Assembly (NCBI GenBank): GCA_947071285.1
Contig: CAMTFK010000263.1
Coordinates: 1 to 6,174, forward strand
Length of the DNA stretch: 6,174 nt
Direction of reading: 5' to 3'
From: an uncultured Bacteroides sp.
Lineage (GTDB): Bacteria; Bacteroidota; Bacteroidia; Bacteroidales; Bacteroidaceae
Part shown: piece by piece, positions 1-6,171 of the stretch
How the letters are laid out: each line of letters starts with the position of its first letter
Numbering within the stretch: position 1 is the stretch's first letter
Position numbers and translations under genes: made by a program
The notes under the pieces: generated by a model
Told to the model about the DNA's origin: nothing
The model's database searches: none
Seen by the model: only the letters and a program-made list of their open reading frames with translations

Positions 1-1
1 T

Positions 2-73
2 AATCAATTTGGAAATGGTAATGTCAAAAACAATCCGTATGTTTGCTCTGTTTTTAATGAAATGTTAGATTAA
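2..73 (+). CDS. Possible C-terminal end of an upstream gene (partial)
   Basis: The frame beginning at base 2 is open from the window edge to a TAA at 71-73 and reads as 23 residues with an ordinary mixed composition (it ends ...VCSVFNEMLD). If real, it is the tail of a + strand gene that stops 28 bp before the channel gene's ATG, so the two could be co-transcribed. The frame beginning at base 3 is also open to a TAG at 66-68, so openness alone is weak evidence. No family can be recognised from so few residues. This could equally be intergenic sequence. Confidence 0.25.
   Translation, partial: NQFGNGNVKNNPYVCSVFNEMLD
42..73 (+). promoter_or_regulatory. Possible Bacteroides-type promoter for the channel gene
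   Basis: TTTG at 42-45 is followed after 20 bp by TAGATTAA at 66-73. The Bacteroides primary sigma factor recognises TTTG near -33 and TAnnTTTG near -7. The -33 box and spacing fit, but the -7 box matches only its first four fixed positions (TA, TT) and lacks the final TG. A start just downstream would give a leader of roughly 20-25 nt. The site would lie inside the possible tail of an upstream gene, so its use is uncertain. Confidence 0.3.
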
Positions 74-91
74 CCTTAATTATAATTAAGG
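74..91. repeat. Perfect 18-bp A/T-rich palindrome before the channel start codon
   Basis: CCTTAATTATAATTAAGG is exactly self-complementary and ends 10 bp before the ATG at 102. Its right arm runs into AAGGA (88-92), the only purine-rich site at a suitable distance (9 nt) to act as a Shine-Dalgarno. As DNA it could be an operator for a dimeric regulator. As RNA it could fold into a weak 7-bp stem with a TATA loop that covers that site. Its function is inferred only. Confidence 0.5.
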
Positions 92-101
92 AATATAAGG
101 T

Positions 102-1958
102 ATGGAAATAAATAAAATAAAACGGTCGTTACTGGTGTTGTTCTTTTCTTTCCTGGCAATCGGGGCGCAAGCACAGTTGGAACAGGCGGTTAAGAAGATA
201 TTTGCCGGAGATACAATAACGGGCGGACATGTTCCTTTGAAACGGGATTCGGACTCTATCCATCTGGTAAATATGCAGAAATCATTGGAAGAAGCCCGGC
301 TCAATGAGGCGAATATGAGGATGGAAATGGAGCAGATGAAACTCCAGATGGCTACCGCCGACTCCGTAAAATATGCACAGCAGCGACAGCGTATCGACTC
401 CCTGCGGCAGTTCACAAAAGGAATACCGGTAGTGGCGGACGGTGATACCTTATTTTACCTTTTCACCAAACGGGGTGGATATACTCCCCAGCAACGTGCC
501 CAAATGACCGGTGCGGCAATTGAAGAAATAGGAAGACGCTTCAATCTACAACCCGATTCTGTGGCTATCGACCATTCGGACATAGTTTCCGATTTGATGT
601 ACGGCAGCAAAGTATTGCTTTCTCTTACCGATCAGGATGCCTTATGGGAAGGAGTTTCCCGTGATTCGCTAGCTAAGGAAAGACAGCAGAGTGTCATTAC
701 CAAACTGCATGAGATGAAAGCCGAGCACGGACTTTGGCGAATGGCAAAGCGTGTGCTCTATTTTGTGTTGGTAATTACAGGACAGTATTTCCTGTTCCGC
801 TTGACCAACTGGTTGTTCCGTAAACTGAAAGCGCGTATCCTGCGCCTGAAAGACACGAAGATAAAACCGGTAGCCATCCAGGGATATGAATTGCTGGATG
901 CGCAGAAACAGGCGAATCTGTTAGTATTCCTGTCCAGTATCGGGCGGTATATACTGATGGGATTGCAGCTACTGTTTACCGTACCGTTGATTTTTATCAT
1001 CTTCCCGCAGACAGAAGGACTGGCATATCAACTGTTGGGCTATATATGGAATCCGATTCGCGGTATCTTTGTGGGTATTATCGATTATGTGCCCAAACTG
1101 TTTACCATCATCGTCATCTGGTATGCCGTGAAGTATTTGGTACGTCTCGTCTTGTATCTGGCACGTGAAGTGGAAGCAGGACGACTCAAAATCAACGGCT
1201 TCTATCCGGACTGGGCGATGCCGACTTTCCATATCGCCCGTTTCCTGCTCTATGCATTTATGATTGCGATGATTTATCCTTATCTTCCGGGCTCCGATTC
1301 CGGTGTGTTCCAAGGGATTTCGGTATTTGTCGGATTGATCGTTTCGCTCGGATCAAGTACGGTTATCGGTAATATTATTGCCGGACTGGTGATTACTTAT
1401 ATGCGTCCGTTCAAGATGGGCGACCGGATCAAATTGAATGATACCACCGGAGATATCATCGAAAAAACTCCTCTTGTCACCCGCATCCGGACTCCTAAAA
1501 ATGAGGTTGTGACTGTTCCCAATTCATTTATCATGTCGTCTCATACGGTAAACTATAGTACTTCGGCACGCGAATATGGACTGATTATTCACTCGGAAGT
1601 ATCTATCGGTTATGATATTCCCTGGCGGCGGGTTAATCAGATACTGATTGACGCTGCGTTGAACACTCCCGGAGTGGTGGATGATCCGCGTCCGTTTGTG
1701 TTGGAAACTTCGTTGAGCGACTGGTATCCGGTCTATCAAATTAATGCTTATATCAAACAGGCAGATAAGATGGCACAGATTTATTCGGATTTGCATCAGA
1801 ACATTCAGGATAAATTTAATGAGGCCGGCATTGAAATTATGTCACCGCACTATATGGCAGTTCGGGATGGGAATGAATCGACAATTCAGAAAGGCGCTGT
1901 GAAAAACAGCGGTCCTGCGAAGACAGCGGAGCAGGGTGATGTATCGGAAAAGGCATAG
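102..1958 (+). CDS. MscS-family mechanosensitive ion channel with a large periplasmic N-terminal domain
   Basis: This inner-membrane channel should open under membrane tension and release ions and small solutes during hypo-osmotic shock. Residues 1-24 are a signal peptide (GAQA before Q25), which supports the ATG at 102. Residues 55-105 are charged, Gln/Met-rich and likely coiled coil. Residues 113-205 form a conserved-looking extracytoplasmic domain (GDTLFYLFTKRGGYTPQQRA, then SLTDQDALWEGVSRDSLA). Hydrophobic segments lie at about 216-236, 273-302, 331-353 and 376-395. Segment 403-432 is the pore helix, with small residues (SLGSSTVIGN) as in MscS TM3. MRPFKMGDRI at 434-443, the TPKNEVVTVPNS segment and VNYS mark the MscS beta domain, and 487-585 the C-terminal alpha/beta vestibule. 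At 618 aa it is about twice E. coli MscS (286 aa) because of the N-terminal part. Residues 586-618 are a polar tail. The gene appears separate from the convergent genes downstream. Confidence 0.95.
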   Translation: MEINKIKRSLLVLFFSFLAIGAQAQLEQAVKKIFAGDTITGGHVPLKRDSDSIHLVNMQKSLEEARLNEANMRMEMEQMKLQMATADSVKYAQQRQRIDSLRQFTKGIPVVADGDTLFYLFTKRGGYTPQQRAQMTGAAIEEIGRRFNLQPDSVAIDHSDIVSDLMYGSKVLLSLTDQDALWEGVSRDSLAKERQQSVITKLHEMKAEHGLWRMAKRVLYFVLVITGQYFLFRLTNWLFRKLKARILRLKDTKIKPVAIQGYELLDAQKQANLLVFLSSIGRYILMGLQLLFTVPLIFIIFPQTEGLAYQLLGYIWNPIRGIFVGIIDYVPKLFTIIVIWYAVKYLVRLVLYLAREVEAGRLKINGFYPDWAMPTFHIARFLLYAFMIAMIYPYLPGSDSGVFQGISVFVGLIVSLGSSTVIGNIIAGLVITYMRPFKMGDRIKLNDTTGDIIEKTPLVTRIRTPKNEVVTVPNSFIMSSHTVNYSTSAREYGLIIHSEVSIGYDIPWRRVNQILIDAALNTPGVVDDPRPFVLETSLSDWYPVYQINAYIKQADKMAQIYSDLHQNIQDKFNEAGIEIMSPHYMAVRDGNESTIQKGAVKNSGPAKTAEQGDVSEKA

Positions 1959-2034
1959 AGTTACGTCCCGATGATGATTGCGCATCCGGAGAACACTAAT
2001 AAGATGAAGTAAGTAGCTGACTATTGGTTGGCTG

Positions 2035-2042
2035 CAAACGTA
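2035..2042 (-). promoter_or_regulatory. Possible -7 promoter element pointing antisense into the channel gene
   Basis: On the - strand this reads TACGTTTG followed by CAGCC, a full match to the Bacteroides -7 consensus TAnnTTTG. It has the same TTTGCAGC context as the receptor promoter at 6104-6111. A partial -33 (TTGA) lies about 21-22 bp upstream on that strand. No - strand gene follows it, so a transcript would run antisense into the 3' end of the channel gene. A match of six fixed bases is expected a few times by chance in a window this size. Confidence 0.2.
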
Positions 2043-2070
2043 TATTATCCCACAAAATAGGTTCAAGGGT

Positions 2071-2111
2071 AATTATATAAAGAAGCGTCCCTTTCATCGC
2101 GAAAGGAACGC
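2071..2111 (-). terminator. Rho-independent terminator of the phosphatase gene, possibly bidirectional
   Basis: An 11-bp inverted repeat (2085-2095 with 2101-2111, loop 2096-2100) lies 53 bp past the phosphatase stop. In the - strand RNA every position pairs, counting one G-U wobble, and the stem is followed by the T-rich run TTCTTTATATAATT (2084-2071). In the + strand RNA the same position becomes a C-A mismatch, and the T6 run (2125-2130) comes 13 nt after the stem. The structure therefore fits the - strand better but could stop both convergent transcripts. Confidence 0.65.
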
Positions 2112-2163
2112 CTCGGGTTGTGTGTTTTTTCACTGAGAGTAGAATTTATATCATCAAGAGAAT

Positions 2164-3102
2164 TTATTTCTTTCGGGTCACCGTATAAAGTATATTCCCT
2201 TTTTTATCTATCATACGAAGGTTGAGCTCTTTTTTGTCGATAGAGCAGACAGAGAAACCCGGTTCGGGGCTGCAGAACTTTGTACCTTCGATAGGTTCCA
2301 CTTTGCGTGCCAGTGAGCCGGAGGAGTTAACGACATAATCGATGTCACTTCCCGGAACCCGGATATGCTGGAAGTTATGGATGTGTCCGCAGATGTACAT
2401 ATCTACCTTGTGCTTGCGTAAGATGGTGTCAACCCGTTTCTGCATGTCCAGTCGTTCGCTTTCCTCTTTGGGAGTATAAGCGTAGATGGGATGGTGTCCG
2501 GCTACGATAACCCAGTCTTCTTTTGCATTGGCAAGCACAGATTCCAGCCAGGATAGTTGCTTGTTGACATCCTGTTTGCAGGCATCGGGATATTTATCAC
2601 TTTCCTGGCGGTATTTCTCAATCAGAGGAGTCGTGTCAATCCAGACGATGCGGATGGTGGCACCTTTCTCTTCGAATGTTTGGGTGTAATAACGGGCGGG
2701 CATTGTCCAGCGGCGGCTGATATGGGTGTAATCCAATACGGCTTGCGTGTTTCCGCGATATTCATGGTTTCCCAGGATAGGGAACCAGTCGATCATTAGT
2801 TCCGGATGGGAGTAGATTAATTCGTAGTTGGTCATCCACAAAGGGTCGTTCACGCTGCGAACTCCTTCGAAGTGATGGACATCTCCGGTGGCCAGAACAA
2901 ATTCAGGACCGATCTCTTCGCCCATCGTACCCATTAATTCGGCTATTGGCTTTTGGTCGTAATATCCGTTGCGGCCTAAATCATTCGCTACGTAGAAGTT
3001 AAACTTCTTGTCAAATATAGAGTAGTCCGTCAACTGTGCCTGAACGAATGTACAGACGGAGACTAATGCGAGAATCAATAAACTCTTAATTTTCATATTC
3101 AT
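2164..3102 (-). CDS. Secreted metallophosphoesterase, tartrate-resistant (purple) acid phosphatase-like
   Basis: This is a two-metal phosphomonoesterase of the calcineurin-like fold, expected in the periplasm. A signal peptide ends at about residue 23 (TFVQAQ), with no lipoprotein cysteine. Motifs in order: D41 (NDLG), D74 (GDVHH), N112-H113 (GNHE), H203 (AGHHP), H240 and H242 (GHIHN). Between them, stretches follow mammalian TRAP/ACP5 closely from memory: ISRRW near 128, LSWLESVLANAKEDW at 183-197, and YICGHIHNFQH. The usual DxH histidine is absent (D41-L-G43), as in purple acid phosphatases. The tyrosine expected three residues after D74 is H77, which is odd. At 312 aa it matches the small PAP class. 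ATGs at codons 1 and 3 are both possible starts, and neither has a clear Shine-Dalgarno. It lies 161 bp downstream of the receptor on the same strand with no clear promoter of its own. The substrate is unknown; cyclic-nucleotide or other phosphoester cleavage cannot be excluded. Confidence 0.9.
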   Translation of the reverse strand: MNMKIKSLLILALVSVCTFVQAQLTDYSIFDKKFNFYVANDLGRNGYYDQKPIAELMGTMGEEIGPEFVLATGDVHHFEGVRSVNDPLWMTNYELIYSHPELMIDWFPILGNHEYRGNTQAVLDYTHISRRWTMPARYYTQTFEEKGATIRIVWIDTTPLIEKYRQESDKYPDACKQDVNKQLSWLESVLANAKEDWVIVAGHHPIYAYTPKEESERLDMQKRVDTILRKHKVDMYICGHIHNFQHIRVPGSDIDYVVNSSGSLARKVEPIEGTKFCSPEPGFSVCSIDKKELNLRMIDKKGNILYTVTRKK

Positions 3103-3159
3103 ATTCTGTTGTATATTAGTTGTTTATATATAGATAGTTATTCTGAATCTTTTGGCTTG

Positions 3160-3240
3160 TTGGTTTAAAAGGAAGAGAACGTTTCTTTTAAACCAATGCT
3201 CTGTTCCTTTTAAACCAACGGGGGCTTCCTTTTAAAGGAA
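3160..3240. repeat. Array of four 15-bp TTTAAA-core units with exact 22-bp period
   Basis: Units are 3160-3174 (TTGGTTTAAAAGGAA), 3182-3196 (TTTCTTTTAAACCAA), 3204-3218 (TTCCTTTTAAACCAA) and 3226-3240 (TTCCTTTTAAAGGAA), separated by unrelated 7-bp spacers. Unit 1 is the exact reverse complement of unit 3. Unit 2 differs from unit 3 at one base. Unit 4 is a palindrome of two TTCC/GGAA half-sites. The array fills most of the gap between the receptor stop and the phosphatase start. It could be a multi-site operator, a structured RNA element that adjusts expression between the two genes, or a dispersed intergenic repeat. The sequence does not say which. Confidence 0.75.
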
Positions 3241-3263
3241 TGAATATCGTTGTTTGGCTCGCA

Positions 3264-6074
3264 TCAGAAGTTCACTTTTACGCCGGCGTTTATCTTTACA
3301 CCGTAGTGTTCAGACTGCATGGTACGGTCTTTAGTGCCCTGATAATAACGCAATGGTTGGTTCAATAAGTTGGTAGCATCTGCGTAGAATGTTGTTTTGA
3401 ACTTCTTGCCGAATGTATAGCTTGCGTTCAGGTCCATATAGTTCACGGCATCATAGTAACGGTCTAGTGCGGCAACTTCTCCCATTTCGTCGATAAAGCT
3501 GGATGCAAAGTTGTAGGAGAGACGTACGTTAAAACCTTTCTTTTCGAAGTAGAGTGAGGCGTTTGCCGTATGTTCGGGAGAACCGGGTAAGGAGAGGTCT
3601 TTCTCATTTTCGCGCCCTTCGAAATTGAAGTTGTTCACTTTGGTGTGAGTGTAGGTGTATGTACCGTAAAATCCGATGCATTTCAATGCCGGAGCGATGA
3701 AGCTGAAATCACGTTGATAAGCCAGTTCCACACCAAGCAAGTCGGCATCACCTGCGTTTTTGGGTTGGGTGAACTTCTTGTATTCATTGTTTTGGTAGGT
3801 ATAGTCACCAATCACCTGATCGACAATGAAATCGTTGATTTTCTTATAGAAGATACCTGCACTGACCAGACCGACGCTCTTGAAATAGTAATCGGCACTT
3901 AAATCGAAGTTGTATGAGAGGGTGGGAGTCAGGTCAGAATTACCCATCACGAGTTCATTGTCGCTGCGGTTGATATTGACACATGGAATTAATGCGGAAT
4001 ATTTGGGGCGGCTCAATGTTTCTGTGAAAGAGGCGCGAACTTTGAAATCATCGGTCACATCGTATTTCAATAATACGCTGGGGAGCCAGTTGACATAGTT
4101 GTTTTTATGATCTCCGGTCGGTTCAAGCGTTTCGTTTTCCTCTTCATCCACCATCCAGTTCCAGCCGTCGTATTTGATATGAGTGGCTTCCATGCGGAGA
4201 CCCAGCATCATTTTTAGTTTCTTTCCCAGGTTTTGGTCGAAGCGGAAAAAAGCGGAAGTCACATTCTCTTTAGCATGATAGTTGCCGGAAGATTCTTCGA
4301 GCACCTGTTCACCCTCCATGTTTTTCAGGTCGAGCGAACCCAGATATTCTTTGGATACGAAATCGGTGGCTTTATACTGATTGCCGGGCATGAAGCCGTC
4401 GCGAATCTCACTCGTGAGGTTGTCCATATACGCTGTTTTGTATGCATCCTTGTAGGCGTCTGCGTAGTCGTAGACGGTTACATCGCGATTTTTAGTCTTG
4501 GATGCATATTTGGCTCCGAATTTCAGGCTGTTTCCATAGATTCCGTTGGCCAGCGGCAGTTCGAAATCTACTTTGAACTTCAGGTCTTTTTCGTAGATTT
4601 CCTGGTTGCTTTCGGTTAGTTCTTTCACTTTCCATTTTCCTCTTTCACCGTCCACTTCTCCGTTGTGCAGGTTTACATCGGTTGTCACATACGGAAAACG
4701 GCCGCCTGCATCCACGATGTCAAATCCGAGAAAGTCTTGTTTCAGATTGAAGTATCTTTCGTTCGGACGGTCTTCGCTGGCACCTGCGTAAGAAGCTCCC
4801 CAGTTCATTGACAGTTTGCCGAACTGATGTTCTCCGCCCAGGCTGAAATCCATTGTCTGTTGCAGTTCCAAGCGGGCGTTTTTGTTGTTGGGAGTACCTC
4901 CCTTAGTCTCTATTTGGGCAGATTGCTGCATTTCGCCTTCATCGTCCGGTCCTGTTTTGTCGAGGTCTTTGTAGGTGACGCGATAGCGGTTTTCCCAGTC
5001 GTGACGGCGGTTGTAGATGCCTTGCAGTGTCAGTCGGTGATTCGGGTTTATTTCGTAATCGAAAGCCAGTGAGTAGCTTTGGCGTTCACGTGTCACGTAG
5101 TACTGGCGTTTTTGTGCTTCTACCATTACTACTTCTCCTTTCTTATTCACATCGTATTCAAATTCTACATCATCCGAACCTACCGGAGCATTTTGATAAG
5201 AAACGGCTGCCATCATTCCCAATTTGTCGTTGAAGAAGCGGTCGCCATAAGTGAAACCCAGGTTCAGTTGGGCTTTCTGGCTAATCCAGTTGTATCCGGT
5301 TCCTGCTGTGGCACTGATGGTTCGTTTATAAGGAGTACTTTTAGTAATCAGATTGATAGAACCGCCAATGGCATCTCCATCCATATCCGAGGTGACTACC
5401 TTGCTTACTTCGATGGTTTGTATCATATCGGCAGGAATAAGGTCGAGCTGCACATTACGTGTGTCGCCTTCGGCAGAAGGGAGACGGTTGCCGTTGATTG
5501 TTACAGAACTAAGATCGGCCGAAGTTCCGCGTACTTGTCCGAAGCGGGCTTCTCCCTGATCGTATTGTACGTTAATACCATTGATACGCTTCAGTGCGTC
5601 TCCGATATTGGAGTCAGGGAATTTACCCACCTGATCGGCTGAAACGACATTGGTGATCCCTAGTGTGTTCTTCTGCGAGTTGATGGCGCGGCGTTGCCCC
5701 TGAAAAGCTCCGCCTACTACTACCTCTTGCAGTTCGAGTCCTTCATTCAGGATTACGTCTTTTTCGAGTGTCTTTCCGGCCGGAATGGTGATTTTCATTT
5801 CAACGGGTGAGTAGCCTACGTAGCTTACTTTTACGGTGTATGTGCCCGGAGTAAGATTGGCGAAAGTATAATAACCGTTGACATCACTGGTCACCCCGGT
5901 ATGTAGCTTTTCGATATAGATGGATGCTCCCGGAAGGGTCTGTTTGGAAGTATCTACGATGCGTCCGCGGATAGTGCCTTGTTTGACTACGTTCACTTTT
6001 TCTTCTGCGAAAGTGTTACCGCTTGTGCTCATGACCAAAAGAACAAATGAGACAAATTTCAAAAATCGTTTCAT
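3264..6074 (-). CDS. TonB-dependent outer-membrane receptor, TIGR01782-like, with N-terminal CarboxypepD_reg domain
   Basis: This outer-membrane barrel imports a bound ligand using TonB-ExbBD energy. A signal peptide spans about 1-23 (NTFA before EE), supporting the ATG at 6074. Residues 34-115 form the Bacteroidetes carboxypeptidase-regulatory-like domain (GRIVD, LPGASIYI, VTSDVNGYYTF, YVGYSP). LQEVVVGG at 115-122 is in the usual place for the TonB box. The plug spans about 126-245, with KFPDSNIGDALKRINGINVQ, then QVRGTS, VTINGNRLPS and SDMDGDAIGGSINLITK, the pattern of the Xanthomonas/Caulobacter-type receptor family. The barrel runs from about 250 to the terminal Phe936. RASFTETLSRPKYSAL and GNSDLTPTLSYNFDLSADYY are typical of the same family near the C-terminus. 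Length 936 aa is normal and the gene is intact. No SusD-like gene follows, so this is not a standard glycan (Sus) pair; the next gene is a phosphatase. The ligand is unknown, with a phosphorylated compound as an inference from context. Confidence 0.95.
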   Translation of the reverse strand: MKRFLKFVSFVLLVMSTSGNTFAEEKVNVVKQGTIRGRIVDTSKQTLPGASIYIEKLHTGVTSDVNGYYTFANLTPGTYTVKVSYVGYSPVEMKITIPAGKTLEKDVILNEGLELQEVVVGGAFQGQRRAINSQKNTLGITNVVSADQVGKFPDSNIGDALKRINGINVQYDQGEARFGQVRGTSADLSSVTINGNRLPSAEGDTRNVQLDLIPADMIQTIEVSKVVTSDMDGDAIGGSINLITKSTPYKRTISATAGTGYNWISQKAQLNLGFTYGDRFFNDKLGMMAAVSYQNAPVGSDDVEFEYDVNKKGEVVMVEAQKRQYYVTRERQSYSLAFDYEINPNHRLTLQGIYNRRHDWENRYRVTYKDLDKTGPDDEGEMQQSAQIETKGGTPNNKNARLELQQTMDFSLGGEHQFGKLSMNWGASYAGASEDRPNERYFNLKQDFLGFDIVDAGGRFPYVTTDVNLHNGEVDGERGKWKVKELTESNQEIYEKDLKFKVDFELPLANGIYGNSLKFGAKYASKTKNRDVTVYDYADAYKDAYKTAYMDNLTSEIRDGFMPGNQYKATDFVSKEYLGSLDLKNMEGEQVLEESSGNYHAKENVTSAFFRFDQNLGKKLKMMLGLRMEATHIKYDGWNWMVDEEENETLEPTGDHKNNYVNWLPSVLLKYDVTDDFKVRASFTETLSRPKYSALIPCVNINRSDNELVMGNSDLTPTLSYNFDLSADYYFKSVGLVSAGIFYKKINDFIVDQVIGDYTYQNNEYKKFTQPKNAGDADLLGVELAYQRDFSFIAPALKCIGFYGTYTYTHTKVNNFNFEGRENEKDLSLPGSPEHTANASLYFEKKGFNVRLSYNFASSFIDEMGEVAALDRYYDAVNYMDLNASYTFGKKFKTTFYADATNLLNQPLRYYQGTKDRTMQSEHYGVKINAGVKVNF

Positions 6075-6103
6075 AAATGTTAGCGTGCGTTAATTATTTG
6101 CTG

Positions 6104-6111
6104 CAAAAGTA
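6104..6111 (-). promoter_or_regulatory. Promoter -7 element for the receptor (and probably the phosphatase)
   Basis: On the - strand this reads TACTTTTG, a full match to the Bacteroides -7 consensus TAnnTTTG, followed by CAGC. Transcription would start near 6097, giving a leader of about 22 nt before the ATG at 6074. The leader is A/T-rich with no Shine-Dalgarno, as is common in Bacteroides. The -33 position, about 20 bp upstream, reads as an A-run rather than TTTG, so activation by a regulator is possible. Confidence 0.5.
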
Positions 6112-6153
6112 GAGGGTTGACGTTTCTTACTTTTTACAGTTGGTTGAAGAACG

Positions 6154-6171
6154 CGTAACAAATATGCTACG
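6154..6171. promoter_or_regulatory. Possible operator dyad upstream of the receptor promoter
   Basis: CGTAAC (6154-6159) and GCTACG (6166-6171) are inverted repeats with one mismatch, separated by AAATAT. The dyad lies about 45-60 bp upstream of the -7 element, where an activator could bind. A dyad this short can arise by chance, and no known regulator consensus was recognised. Confidence 0.15.

Noticed and set aside
969..1313. A 114-aa open frame on the - strand inside the channel gene
   Set aside because: It is antisense to conserved membrane segments of the MscS channel and is rich in His, Asp and Gln, as expected for the complement of hydrophobic codons.
1842..2066. A 74-aa open frame on the - strand across the channel stop codon
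   Set aside because: It overlaps the channel's C-terminal codons, starts upstream of the possible antisense promoter, and has no recognisable family.
3103..3159. Separate promoter for the phosphatase gene
   Set aside because: No TTTG plus TAnnTTTG pair is present on the - strand here; the A/T-rich TATATATA stretch alone is not enough.
3160..3240. CRISPR array
   Set aside because: The repeated units are regularly spaced, but they are only 15 bp with 7-bp spacers, change orientation, and have no cas genes nearby.
4233..4619. A 128-aa open frame on the + strand inside the receptor gene
   Set aside because: It is antisense to the receptor barrel, has no recognisable family, and its hydrophobicity is explained by the complementary codons of beta strands.
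5079..5642. A 187-aa open frame on the + strand inside the receptor gene
   Set aside because: It lies wholly antisense to a well-supported receptor coding region, its composition is typical of a shadow frame (rich in Ser, Phe, Cys, Ile and Val), and it has no recognisable domain or signal.
3264..6074. SusC-type glycan receptor of a polysaccharide utilisation locus
   Set aside because: The plug and C-terminal motifs follow the TIGR01782-like receptor pattern, and no SusD-like gene or carbohydrate-active enzyme follows.
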